Assembly: GCA_029266455.1 (NCBI GenBank)
Contig: JAQSWV010000019.1
Span: 1 to 42,671, forward strand
DNA: 42,671 nucleotides
Origin: Nocardioidaceae bacterium
GTDB lineage: Bacteria > Actinomycetota > Actinomycetes > Propionibacteriales > Nocardioidaceae
Direction: 5' to 3'
Position 1 is the first letter of the stretch, and each line of letters begins with the position of its first letter. The notes under the pieces were generated by a model. The model was not told the origin of the DNA. It saw only the letters and a program-made list of their open reading frames with translations, and did no database searches. Positions 29,261-37,152 of the stretch are shown here, piece after piece. Made by a program: the position numbers and the translations under genes.

Positions 29261-30396
29261 GTCGGCTCCCCGACGGTCGGCTCGCGGGCAGGAACTCTCT
29301 GCTCCAGCTCCGGCTTCTGCTCCAGCTCCGGCTTCTGCTCCGGCTCCGGCTTCTGCTCCGGCTCCGGTGCCGCTGACCGGCTGAACTCCGCCCGGACGCC
29401 CAGCAGCCGCACCGGCCGCCTGTCCTCGAACCGGTCCAGGGCTGCGAGCGCGGCGGCCTCGATGACGGCGGCATCGCTGGTCGCCTGCCCGAGCGGTTGT
29501 CCGTGCGTACTGGTGAAGAACGGCGCGTGCCGCACCTTGACCACCACGCGTACGACCGGACGCTGCTCGGCCACGACGTCGTCGACGACCCGCCGCGCCA
29601 GCACGGCGACCTCGCGGCGGACGTCGTCCCAGTCGACGAGATCGGTCTGGAAGGTGGTCTCCCGGCTGCGCGAGCGGGCGACGTACGGGGTCCCGACGAC
29701 CGGCGAGCGGTCGCGGCCGTTCGCGAGGCGCACCAGCCACGGTCCCGTGGCGGGACCGAAAGCTGCGGCCATCGCCTCGCGGTCGGCTGCCGCCAGCTGC
29801 CGGACGGTGTCGATCCCGAGCGCGGCCAGCTTCTTGGCGGTCTTGCGGCCGATGCCCCACAGCGCGTCGGTGGGGCGGTCGCCCAGAACGTCGAACCAGG
29901 ACGCGGTCGTGAGGCGGAAGACGCCCGCCGGCTTGCCCATGTCGGTGGCCAGCTTGGCCTGCAGCCGGTTGTCCCCGATGCCGATCGAGCAGTCCAGCGC
30001 CGTCGCCGCCCTCACCCGGCGCTGGACGTCACGGGCGTACGCCTCCGGGTCGTCGGTCTCGACGGCAAGGAACGCCTCGTCCCACCCCAGCACCTCGACG
30101 ACCGCGTCCAGCTCGCGCAACACGGCCATGACCGCGGCGGACACGGCGTCGTACGCCGGCTTGTCCACCGGCAGGAACACCGCGTCCGGGCACCGGCGGG
30201 CGGCCAGCCGCAGCGGGAGGCCGGAGTGCACGCCGTGGGCGCGAGCCTCGTAGGACGCGGTGCTCACCACCCCGCGCTTGGTCGGGTCGCCGTCGCCGCC
30301 CACCACGACCGGCAGTCCGCGCAGCTCGGGTCGGCGCAGCACCTCGACCGCCGCGAGGAACTGGTCGAGATCGACGTGGAGGACCCAACCGGCCAC
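29257..30396 (-). CDS. dinB: Y-family DNA polymerase IV, DinB2-like
   Basis: 379 residues. Error-prone translesion polymerase. Catalytic acids Asp9 (HVDLDQF) and Asp106-Glu107 (GWDEAF) are present, with the SYEARAHGVHSG fingers motif and helix-hairpin-helix GIGRKTAKKLAALGI. The steric-gate position is Leu14 (HVDLDQFLAAVE) where E. coli Pol IV has Phe13; mycobacterial DinB2 has the same Leu14 and incorporates ribonucleotides. No QLxLF-type clamp-binding motif is visible after RLLGVRAEF. The tail has four hexapeptides PE(P/L)EQ(K/R) at 344-367, then RVPAREPTVGEPT. The start is GTG at 30396 with GAGGT close upstream. Its stop overlaps xylB. Family-level knowledge supports the activity; this copy is untested. 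Confidence 0.92.
   Translation of the reverse strand: MAGWVLHVDLDQFLAAVEVLRRPELRGLPVVVGGDGDPTKRGVVSTASYEARAHGVHSGLPLRLAARRCPDAVFLPVDKPAYDAVSAAVMAVLRELDAVVEVLGWDEAFLAVETDDPEAYARDVQRRVRAATALDCSIGIGDNRLQAKLATDMGKPAGVFRLTTASWFDVLGDRPTDALWGIGRKTAKKLAALGIDTVRQLAAADREAMAAAFGPATGPWLVRLANGRDRSPVVGTPYVARSRSRETTFQTDLVDWDDVRREVAVLARRVVDDVVAEQRPVVRVVVKVRHAPFFTSTHGQPLGQATSDAAVIEAAALAALDRFEDRRPVRLLGVRAEFSRSAAPEPEQKPEPEQKPELEQKPELEQRVPAREPTVGEPT
29296..29367 (-). repeat. Four 18-nt coding repeats in dinB tail
   Basis: Four near-identical 18-nt units encode PEPEQK, PEPEQK, PELEQK and PELEQR in the C-terminal tail of the polymerase. The units differ by single bases, suggesting recent tandem duplication. Confidence 0.9.
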
Positions 30397-30443
30397 ACCT
30401 CAGTCTGTCGTGCCACTCACAGGCGCGGACGGGACGGTGCGAC

Positions 30444-31070
30444 CTACTGGGTCCAGGGACCGCAGCCCTTGGTCTGGAACACGTCGCCGGCGCTCATCGT
30501 CAGGTACTGCGGTGTGAGCCCGCGCCCTGACAGGATCACGTCGGCGCCCCCGCCGGCACCGCTCAGGTATGCCCAGCGGCAGTCCGGCCCGCCGGGGGCG
30601 AAGTAGTCGCCGGGCAGCATGTCGGTGTCCACGATGAAGGTGCCGTTGGCCCCGAAGTCCTCCATCGCCGCCCGCTCCTGCATCTGCGCGCGCGCGGCGG
30701 CGATGTCGTCGGCGCGGGTGTCGAGAGCACGCTCCCGCTTGTCGAGGCCGGTCTCGCGGGCGTCGAGGTCCTTGGTCCGGGTGGCCAGCGCCTTGCGGGT
30801 GGCCTGGTTGGTCTCGGTGCGCACGAGCTTGTCGGAGCGGTAGTCGTCGACCACCGCCTGCAGCTTGTCGGCACGCTCGTCGAGGCGGTTGCGCTCGGTC
30901 GTCGCCTTCGCCAGCTCGGCCTGCACCTGCTCGAGGGTGTGCTGGGTGGTCGCCGACTCGGTGGCCAGCTCGCGGTACTCGTCGGAGTCGGTGGCGCCGC
31001 CACAGCCCGACAGCGCGACTGCTGCGACCACACCTGCCACCACGCCTGCGACCAGGTACCTCGTCTTCAT
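30444..31070 (-). CDS. Coiled-coil lipoprotein
   Basis: 208 residues. A signal peptide with lipobox LSGC (Cys23) is followed by a long charged helix (about 30-135; e.g. QVQAELAKATTERNRLDERADKL, LDARETGLDKRERALDTRA) predicted as a coiled coil. The C-terminal domain begins NGTFIVDTDMLPGDYFAPGGPDCRW and ends FQTKGCGPWTQ; its two cysteines and Trp pattern match a small domain seen at the end of many actinobacterial and phage-like secreted proteins (NGT-x-V...PGTY...C-W). GAGGA lies before the ATG. Role unknown; an envelope spacer carrying a binding domain is inferred. Confidence 0.8.
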   Translation of the reverse strand: MKTRYLVAGVVAGVVAAVALSGCGGATDSDEYRELATESATTQHTLEQVQAELAKATTERNRLDERADKLQAVVDDYRSDKLVRTETNQATRKALATRTKDLDARETGLDKRERALDTRADDIAAARAQMQERAAMEDFGANGTFIVDTDMLPGDYFAPGGPDCRWAYLSGAGGGADVILSGRGLTPQYLTMSAGDVFQTKGCGPWTQ

Positions 31071-31228
31071 TGCCGTCCTCGGGTAGGGACCGGCACAGAC
31101 GCCGACCCCCTACAGCGTGGGCCACGCCCGGTACGAATCCGGCACAACTGCCGTCGACTCAGCGGTTCGGACCCGGGAGATCGTCCGTACGGCCACTGTC
31201 TCGTGCCGGTACGCCGGGTATGTCACCG

Positions 31229-32512
31229 TCATCGGCACTCGGCGAGCCCCGCCCTGGCCTTGCGCGTGAGGACGCGGAGCGCGGCGGCGTCCATCCTTCG
31301 CGCGAACCCCGCCGACGCCTCGGCGCGCCGCTGCAACGCGCGGACCATCGCAGCGGCCTGCTCGGGAACCACGGTGAGCACCATGTCTCCCCCGGCGGCG
31401 ACGAACCGCACCGCCCGCCGGCCGACCGGCACATTGGCCACGCTCTGGGCCATGCCGAGGTCGTCGCTGATCGCCACGCCCCGGTAGCCGAGCCGGTCGC
31501 GCAGCATCGTGTCGACGATCGCGGGCGAGAACGCGGCGATCGCGTCGGGGTCGATCCGGGTGTACGTCGCGGTGCTCAGCATCACGTACGCCGAGCCGGC
31601 GCGCATGCCCGCCACGAACGGCCGCAGAAACGGGTCGGACTCGGTGGTCACGGTGTCGACAACGCCGGCCGACGTGTCGGTGTTGCCGCTCGCCCTGCCG
31701 AGACCCGGGAAGTGCTTGATGCTGGTCGCGACATCCGCGGCTTGCATGCCGCGGACGAACGCCGCCCCCGCGGCCGCCACCACCTTGGGAGTGCTCCCGA
31801 ACTGGCGGTCGTAGGCACCGATGGGCTCGTTCACCGTGCCGGGAGGCACCACGTCGACGACCGGTGCCAGGTCGAGCGTCACGCCCGCCCGGGCCAGCTC
31901 GCGGCCCCAGCCGCGGGCGGCCCGGCGCAGCTCGGCCGGCGCCAGCTGCCCCTGGTCGAGCGCGGTCGGGATGGGGCTGAAGCCGGGACCCGACAACGCC
32001 TGCACCTGCCCGCCCTCCTGGTCGACGCTGACCTCGAGCCGGACTGCGGACTCAGTCGACGCCGCCAACCCCTGCAGCTTCCGGGTCAGCTTCCGGACCT
32101 CCGTCAGCGACACCCCGGTTCGGCCGGTGAGAATGACGCCGCCGATGCCTCTGGTCGCTATCGCCTCGACGGCCACCTCGGGCACATCCGCGCTGTCCGC
32201 CGGCACCCCGATCATCACCAGCTGCCCGGCGCGGGCCTGCCGGTCCATGCCGGACAGCTGCTGCCGCGCACAGGTGAGCGCGGCGCCGGCCTGGTTCCGC
32301 GGGCGGTCGGGCGCCGTGGTCGTCGGTGGCGGGGTCGATGTCGCGGTGGGCGGCTTGTCGCGGTCACGGGGCCCGTCCCGTGAGGGCTCAGAACGAGAGG
32401 GGCCGGTGCCGGCGCCGTCCGCCGCCGACTGCTCGGCGGACTCGCCCGCCGTGCACGCCGTCAGCACGAGACACAGGCCACCCAGCGTGACTCGGGCGGG
32501 CAAGGACCACAC
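31229..32512 (-). CDS. Glycoside hydrolase family 3 lipoprotein (beta-N-acetylhexosaminidase-like)
   Basis: 427 residues. Signal peptide with lipobox VLTAC (Cys20), a Ser/Pro/Thr/Asp linker to about 70, then a GH3 N-terminal catalytic domain: MIGVPADSADVP, GIGGVILTG, VSVDQEGGQVQAL, TLDLAPVVDV, SIKHFPGLGR and the nucleophile region AISDDLGMAQ. Order and length match secreted NagZ-like enzymes that cut N-acetylglucosamine from peptidoglycan or chitin fragments. Unlike two-domain GH3 enzymes there is no C-terminal domain, as is usual for NagZ. The GTG at 32512 has AAGGTGAG upstream. Lies downstream of the 43-bp repeats, which may fall in its leader or promoter. Confidence 0.9.
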   Translation of the reverse strand: MWSLPARVTLGGLCLVLTACTAGESAEQSAADGAGTGPSRSEPSRDGPRDRDKPPTATSTPPPTTTAPDRPRNQAGAALTCARQQLSGMDRQARAGQLVMIGVPADSADVPEVAVEAIATRGIGGVILTGRTGVSLTEVRKLTRKLQGLAASTESAVRLEVSVDQEGGQVQALSGPGFSPIPTALDQGQLAPAELRRAARGWGRELARAGVTLDLAPVVDVVPPGTVNEPIGAYDRQFGSTPKVVAAAGAAFVRGMQAADVATSIKHFPGLGRASGNTDTSAGVVDTVTTESDPFLRPFVAGMRAGSAYVMLSTATYTRIDPDAIAAFSPAIVDTMLRDRLGYRGVAISDDLGMAQSVANVPVGRRAVRFVAAGGDMVLTVVPEQAAAMVRALQRRAEASAGFARRMDAAALRVLTRKARAGLAECR

Positions 32513-32570
32513 CGGCTCACCTTAGGCAGCCGAGCCGGGCCGGGCGAGCACCGCACCCCACCCCGCGCAC

Positions 32571-32613
32571 CCCATCGACGATCCGCGACTTGTGCAGGCT
32601 CCCGCGACTACGA
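32571..32613. repeat. 43-bp direct repeat, copy 1
   Basis: Identical over 43 nt to 32639-32681 (period 68 nt), core CGACTTGTGCAGGCTCCCGC. A 15-nt piece of the flank (GAGCACCGCACCCCA) also occurs at 32546-32560 and 32612-32626. Each copy holds CGCGACT twice. It lies upstream of the GH3 gene. Confidence 0.9.
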
Positions 32614-32638
32614 GCACCGCACCCCATCGAGCACCGCC

Positions 32639-32681
32639 CCCATCGACGATCCGCGACTTGTGCAGGCTCCCGCGACTACGA
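32639..32681. repeat. 43-bp direct repeat, copy 2
   Basis: Second exact copy of the 43-nt repeat. The stop codon of the neighbouring secreted-protein gene (32676-32678) falls inside it, so the repeat supplies the last residues of that protein. Confidence 0.9.
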
Positions 32682-33167
32682 ACGACAGATGGTCCTGAGC
32701 CCCGCCCACCGGAACCAAGGGCCGAGCGGCCCGTGCGGACGCTGAGACACCCTGGCCGCCAGTCGCTGATAGGCGGGCGGTCCGCCCCGCGTGCAGCGTC
32801 CGATGTCCTTTGCTCGCAGCTTGATGCGGCCGAGCTCGGCGTAATAGCCCCCGTCCGGGTGGTAGATCGGGGTCTTGCCCCTGGCCACCGTGACCTTGCG
32901 GCCCCAGTGCCTCCAGTCGAGACTCTTCGCCATCCCGGACGGCACGCCGCCATTGAAGATGACCCGTGGGTGCCTCTCGCCGAACCCCCTGTCGTACGGG
33001 AACAGGTTCTTCTGGCCGAGCACCGGTGTGCGGCGCTCGGCCGACGGCTGGTGGCTCGTACCGTCCACGCCGCCTGCGGCAGGAGCAGTTGCGGCCAGGC
33101 TGAGACCACCCAGCAGCAGCGCCATCAGCGCTCCTGCGGTCAGCGCTGCTCGGATTCTTCGCGTCAT
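32676..33167 (-). CDS. Small secreted protein, function unknown
   Basis: 163 residues. A clear Sec signal peptide (MTRRIRAALTAGALMALLLGG...ATAPAAG) is followed by a compact domain with conserved-looking aromatic/Gly motifs: NLFPYDRGFG, PSGMAKSLDWRHWG, ARGKTPIYHPDGGYY and a final Cys near the end; a second Cys is in DIGRCTRGG. The W-x-x-WG...A-x-G layout resembles a common actinobacterial secreted family of unknown function. GGGAG precedes the ATG. The reading frame ends inside a 43-bp direct repeat, so the C-terminus may have been altered by repeat insertion. Confidence 0.7.
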   Translation of the reverse strand: MTRRIRAALTAGALMALLLGGLSLAATAPAAGGVDGTSHQPSAERRTPVLGQKNLFPYDRGFGERHPRVIFNGGVPSGMAKSLDWRHWGRKVTVARGKTPIYHPDGGYYAELGRIKLRAKDIGRCTRGGPPAYQRLAARVSQRPHGPLGPWFRWAGLRTICRS

Positions 33168-33386
33168 CTCTGCTCCCGTTCAGGATCGGTCGAGATCCAA
33201 GGCGCGGAGTCTAATTCGTTCCTTCTTCCGGCCGACGACAAATGGCGATTCCAATCGTGCTGACCCGTCGACCGTCTTGGTGCGCACCAGACGACGGAGG
33301 CCATCTGCCTGGCTGCGCAATCCTTGAACGTGGGGTATCGGCTGCTGACCGTGTTCGACCAGCCCTCGTTGCTCGCTGCCCTCTGG

Positions 33387-33881
33387 TCAGACCGGCCAGT
33401 GGTACGGCAGGTCGGGCGGCGTCTCGGGAAAGTACTGCCGGTAGTACTCCTCGTCCTTCCGCAGCAGGTTCGACCGGTGCGACTGGTGCAGCGCGTCCGA
33501 TCCCCACCACTCCGGGCGGGCGACAGTGTGCGGAACAACCCCTTGCGGATCGGCCAGGCCGGCGGCCGTGGCGATCGCGCGGACCTTCGGCGCGACGGTG
33601 TCGCGGTGCCCCCGGCGCTCCCACTCCGCGCAGACCTCCAGCGTGTAGCCGACGAGCGCGTCGGCGTGACCCCGCCACATCCGTACCGCCGGATGGTTGA
33701 CCCACCCCTTCGGCACGTACCTCTCCACCGGCCCACTGGTCGCACCGGGCGGCCACGGAGCCCGTAGCCCGGTCAGCACGGACAGGATCTGCAGGCACTC
33801 CACCCGCTGCTTCCCCAACCGCCGGCTGTCGAGCACCGCCGCACTGCGCGCATCGTCCGGGTAGGGGAGAAAGGACTGCAC
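33387..33881 (-). CDS. MSMEG_6728 / pyrimidine-dimer glycosylase-like protein
   Basis: 164 residues. MQSFLPYPDDARSAAVLDSRRLGKQRVECLQIL, VNHPAVRMWRGHADALVGY, the RPEWWGSDALHQSHRSNLLRK segment and the final PPDLPYHWPV match the family annotated as MSMEG_6728 or pyrimidine dimer DNA glycosylase. The family relation to T4 endonuclease V is remote and the activity of bacterial members is not well established, so a DNA-repair role is tentative. The start is GTG at 33881 with a weak ribosome site. A (TAC)7 tract lies 29-49 nt upstream of the start. Confidence 0.85.
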   Translation of the reverse strand: MQSFLPYPDDARSAAVLDSRRLGKQRVECLQILSVLTGLRAPWPPGATSGPVERYVPKGWVNHPAVRMWRGHADALVGYTLEVCAEWERRGHRDTVAPKVRAIATAAGLADPQGVVPHTVARPEWWGSDALHQSHRSNLLRKDEEYYRQYFPETPPDLPYHWPV

Positions 33882-33909
33882 GTCACGTGGTACCCCGCAG
33901 CGGCTCGCT

Positions 33910-33930
33910 TACTACTACTACTACTACTAC
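33910..33930. repeat. (TAC)7 trinucleotide tract
   Basis: Seven perfect TAC units in the 284-nt divergent gap between the MSMEG_6728-like gene and the beta-propeller gene, 29 nt before the former's GTG. Simple tandem repeats of this length are uncommon in a genome of this base composition; the position suits length-dependent promoter or leader effects. Confidence 0.9.
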
Positions 33931-34165
33931 CTGCCCGGCCTCGGCCCGCCGCGCGGGCGGTCAGCTCGGCCGGCGGAGACCAGGCCTGTCTGGTCTTGCG
34001 TTGTGCCCCGCGACGGCCACGACCGCTCGGCGGACGGTGATCGTCGAATGATCTGGGTTGCCATCCCGAAGGGAAACCGCCATATGCCGGTCAGTGAGGG
34101 TGCAGGTGTGCCACCCTTTCCCCCCGGGGGCCGTGAGTTCCGATGAATAGGTTGGAAAAAATACT

Positions 34166-35320
34166 GTGGGAAGAACAGATCGCCGAATGGTTTCGGCAGG
34201 ACTCGTGACGAAGGGCCTTACGGCCGTTACGGGCGCCCTAGCGGTGGCCATGCTGGCGCCGGGCGCTGCCGTTGCCTCGGTCAGTGTCACACCGGACGAC
34301 ACCGCAGCAGTGGCGGGGGAGGTCTACGGTATGGCGCTGACTGATGGCCGAGCTGTGGTCGGGGGGTTGTTCACCGGCGTTGGCGGTCAGGCCCGCAGCA
34401 ACGTCGCTGCCATCAGGGCGGACGGCAAGGTGGACAGGCAGTTCAACCCCGGTACTGATGGACAGGTACGGGCGGTCGCTGCCTCGGAAGACGGCAGTGT
34501 CATCTTCCTGGGAGGCAATTTCTCTGAGGCCGGAGGGGCGCCGAGGGCCAACCTTGCTGCCGTGGACGCTGTCACCGGCGTGGCACTCGCCAGCTGGCAG
34601 GCAGACACTGGGGGGCTGAACCCGGACGTCAACTCTCTCGCGGTGCAGGGCAACCGCTTGTACGTGGGCGGACGTTTCGCCCGGATCGATGGCACGGGCA
34701 GTAAGCGACTGGTTGCTATTGACACCGTGACTGGCGACTTGGTCCCAGGCTTCGAGCCGGCGCCGGACAACAAGGTGACCGAAGTCGTCGTGTCTCCCGA
34801 CGGTGCAACGGTCTACGCCGGCGGCGCCTTCTCGACGCTCGGTGGCCAGTCGCGATACCGGGCAGGTGCAGTGCACGCGAGCACCGGCGCAGCAACCGAC
34901 TTCGCACCCACCGGCAGCGGTGGTAACGCCGTCACCATTGGGCTGAGCCCAGATGGTGAACGCCTCTTCGTTGGCACCCAGAACAACACCTTGTTCGCCT
35001 ACGAACCCACAGTCTCCAACAATCCTGTTTGGTCGATCAAGACCAGCGGCGACACCCAGGCGATCGCCGTGTCTGACGATGAGATGTGGATTGGCGGACA
35101 CTTCTCACAGATCGTGACGGGCAAGATCCCTCGCCCCTTCATCGCGTCACTCGACCCCGTCGATGGATCCGTCAACGACTGGAACCCGAAATGCGCTGGC
35201 CCCAAGATGGGAGTATGGGCGCTGGTGCACGACGGCACACACCTCCACGCCGGCGGACTCTTCTCCAGCTTCGACACCGTCAAGCAGCGTGCCTATGCTC
35301 GCTTCACCGAGGTCCCCTGA
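34166..35320 (+). CDS. Secreted beta-propeller protein
   Basis: 384 residues (363-377 after other starts). An N-terminal hydrophobic signal (GLTAVTGALAVAMLAPGAAVA) precedes about six repeated blades of the type VYGMALTDGRAVVGGLFTGVGGQARSN, VRAVAASEDGSVIFLGGNFSEAGG, VNSLAVQGNRLYVGGRFARIDG, VTEVVVSPDGATVYAGGAFSTLGG. This is the delta-60/quinoprotein-like propeller pattern found in actinobacterial secreted proteins. No catalytic motif is seen. GTG 34166 or ATG 34187 could be the start. The gene and its flanks are noticeably richer in A/T than neighbours, hinting at transfer or weak codon optimisation. Ligand binding or adhesion is inferred. Confidence 0.82.
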   Translation: MGRTDRRMVSAGLVTKGLTAVTGALAVAMLAPGAAVASVSVTPDDTAAVAGEVYGMALTDGRAVVGGLFTGVGGQARSNVAAIRADGKVDRQFNPGTDGQVRAVAASEDGSVIFLGGNFSEAGGAPRANLAAVDAVTGVALASWQADTGGLNPDVNSLAVQGNRLYVGGRFARIDGTGSKRLVAIDTVTGDLVPGFEPAPDNKVTEVVVSPDGATVYAGGAFSTLGGQSRYRAGAVHASTGAATDFAPTGSGGNAVTIGLSPDGERLFVGTQNNTLFAYEPTVSNNPVWSIKTSGDTQAIAVSDDEMWIGGHFSQIVTGKIPRPFIASLDPVDGSVNDWNPKCAGPKMGVWALVHDGTHLHAGGLFSSFDTVKQRAYARFTEVP

Positions 35321-35629
35321 TCCCTCGACGTCTTGCGCGCCGAACGAGTCGGCATGGGACGTAGCAGCGTGAACTCTTGCCGATGGTGATGGCTCTCTCG
35401 CTCGGCAGCAGAATCCCTGTGCCCGGGGGACGAGAATGGCGCCGGTCATTCAGGCGCCCGCCGACAGGAGTTCGGGGCTGCCAGTACCTATTCCTGGTGA
35501 GCCATGACCTGCCCCCAACTGGCAGCCGCTGCCTGTCCGGGCGCCAGCCGGCGCCACACCGGCCGGCGCTGTCCGTGCCGCGCTCTACCGTCAGGCCCAG
35601 ACCCGCTTCCTAGGGAAAGGCACGCCACG
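35321..35629. other. Intergenic region without recognised gene
   Basis: About 310 nt between the beta-propeller and VOC genes. Short open frames are Arg/Pro-rich and lack coding character. No hairpin, tRNA or repeat was seen. AGGGAAAGG near 35612-35620 may serve as the ribosome site of the VOC gene. Confidence 0.5.
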
Positions 35630-36004
35630 ATGGACTGGAAGCTCGAGCTCGTGATCATCCCCGTCTCCGACGTCGACCGCGCCAAGGCCTTCTACGTCGA
35701 TCAGGTGGGCTTCAACGCCGACCACGACCAGGTGGTGACCGACGACCTGCGCTTCGTCCAGCTGACGCCGCCTGGATCCGCGTGCTCGATCGCTTTCGGC
35801 CTTGGCCTGACGGACGCGGAGCCCGGGTCGGTGAGGGGCTTGCAGGTCGTCGTCGACGACGCGCAGGCCGCTCACGACCACCTGGTGGCCGCGGGGGTCG
35901 AGGTCGGAGACGTCGAACACCTCGCCTGGGGATCATTCGTGTACTTCACCGACCCCGACGGAAACGCCTGGAGCGTGCAGGAGCTGCCCGAGCGGATGCG
36001 GTAG
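35630..36004 (+). CDS. VOC (glyoxalase/bleomycin-resistance) family protein
   Basis: 124 residues, one vicinal-oxygen-chelate domain made of two beta-alpha-beta3 modules: MDWKLELVIIPVSDVDRAKAFYVDQVGF, then FVQLTPPGSACSIAFG, and GLQVVVDDAQAAHDHLVAAGVEV followed by WGSFVYFTDPDGNAWSVQEL. Members bind metal or small toxic ligands; substrate not inferable. The ATG at 35630 starts exactly at the conserved domain, whereas the in-frame extension to 35504 is unconserved. Stands alone, converging with the next gene. Confidence 0.9.
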   Translation: MDWKLELVIIPVSDVDRAKAFYVDQVGFNADHDQVVTDDLRFVQLTPPGSACSIAFGLGLTDAEPGSVRGLQVVVDDAQAAHDHLVAAGVEVGDVEHLAWGSFVYFTDPDGNAWSVQELPERMR

Positions 36005-36119
36005 CAGCCGCCGTGGCGCGGATGATCCATGGCCTCGCGGAGGTTCAGCCCCCGGATCACTGGCCGCTGTGCGACGTACGTACCCGACACCAGCCGGCAC
36101 GCACGTGGTGTGCCGGCAC

Positions 36120-36953
36120 TCATTCCGCAGGCTCCCCCGCGCGTGGCTCCACCCCCGCGTCTGCTTCGGCGCCTGACTCGGCGCTCCCGTCGGCCTCAGC
36201 CGGAGCTTCGTCCTGAGGCTCCTCGGCCGGCGGAGCCGTCGTCGGGGGCTCCGTGGTCGGCTCCTCCTCCTCCTCCTCGGGCGGCGCGGTGGTCGTCGGC
36301 TCGGTCTCGGTGGGCTCCGACTCCGGGGGCGTACTCGTCGTCTCGTCCGTGGGAGTCGGCTCCGTCGGCTCGGTGGAGTCGGGCTTCGTCGGTTCGGTCT
36401 TCTCCGGTTCCGCACTGCCGCCGAACGACGTCCGCGGCCCGTCCTTGCTCGAGCCGCCCGTGTAGGAGGAGACGGAGTGTCCGGAGACCAGCTCGAAGGT
36501 GAGGATCGCGCCCATCGCCAGCACGAATATCCCGGCGGCGGCCACGGCGATGCGTTTCCAGTTCAGTTTGCTGAAGACCTCGCGCCAGTTCGTCCCCCCA
36601 GTGGCCTCCTCCTCCGCCTCACGGACCTCCTCGTCGGCCAGGTCGCCCTGGTCCGGGGGCAGCCTCATCTCGGCGGTCGAGGTCGCCCCCGGTCGGGTGC
36701 GGCCACGCGTTCGCGCCACCTTCTTGGCGACCACGGCGGCGGCTGCGACGCGCTCCTTGCTGGCAGCCAGGTAGTACGTGTACACGGAGTTGCCAACGGT
36801 GACGACCACGCTTCCGATGGCGGCGCCGATGATCGTGCCGGCCACTCCCACGGTGGACAGCAGCACGGCGGACGACACCGCGGCCAACGCGCCACCGGCC
36901 GCCTGTATCCAGTTGATATCCAGCCGTCTCGGCTCGTCGGCTTGCTCAGTCAT
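36120..36953 (-). CDS. Membrane protein with Pro/Thr/Glu-rich tail
   Basis: 277 residues. The N-terminus (MTEQADEPRRLDINWIQAAGG) leads into a long hydrophobic, Gly/Ala/Val-rich stretch (about 20-65) that may be a hairpin of two segments. A charged loop follows (AEEEATGGTNWREVFSKLNWKR), then a transmembrane helix (about 136-158, IAVAAAGIFVLAMGAILTFELV) and a 110-residue extracytoplasmic tail of EPTEP/TTTAPPEEEEEE-type sequence. Similar proteins recur in actinobacteria without known function. The ATG is at 36953. The tail DNA contains short CCT and CTCGG repeats. Confidence 0.72.
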   Translation of the reverse strand: MTEQADEPRRLDINWIQAAGGALAAVSSAVLLSTVGVAGTIIGAAIGSVVVTVGNSVYTYYLAASKERVAAAAVVAKKVARTRGRTRPGATSTAEMRLPPDQGDLADEEVREAEEEATGGTNWREVFSKLNWKRIAVAAAGIFVLAMGAILTFELVSGHSVSSYTGGSSKDGPRTSFGGSAEPEKTEPTKPDSTEPTEPTPTDETTSTPPESEPTETEPTTTAPPEEEEEEPTTEPPTTAPPAEEPQDEAPAEADGSAESGAEADAGVEPRAGEPAE

Positions 36954-37152
36954 CTGATCCGCTATCTCCAGGTATGCCCACTGTGTTCGAGGCTAGATGA
37001 CGTACGGCACGGCACCCGTGTGGGCGCGCACGGGTGCTCATGACGTCGGGTATCTCGAGCGTGACACACCAGCAGCGGAGAGCCGAATTCTTGAGGTCAC
37101 TCGTGACGAGACTCACCCACAGGCACGCAGATCATGCTCGGCACGGGTGCGA

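Noticed and set aside
32571-32681. Possible CRISPR array
   Set aside because: Only two full repeats with a 25-nt interval that itself contains repeat-like sequence; no cas genes are nearby.
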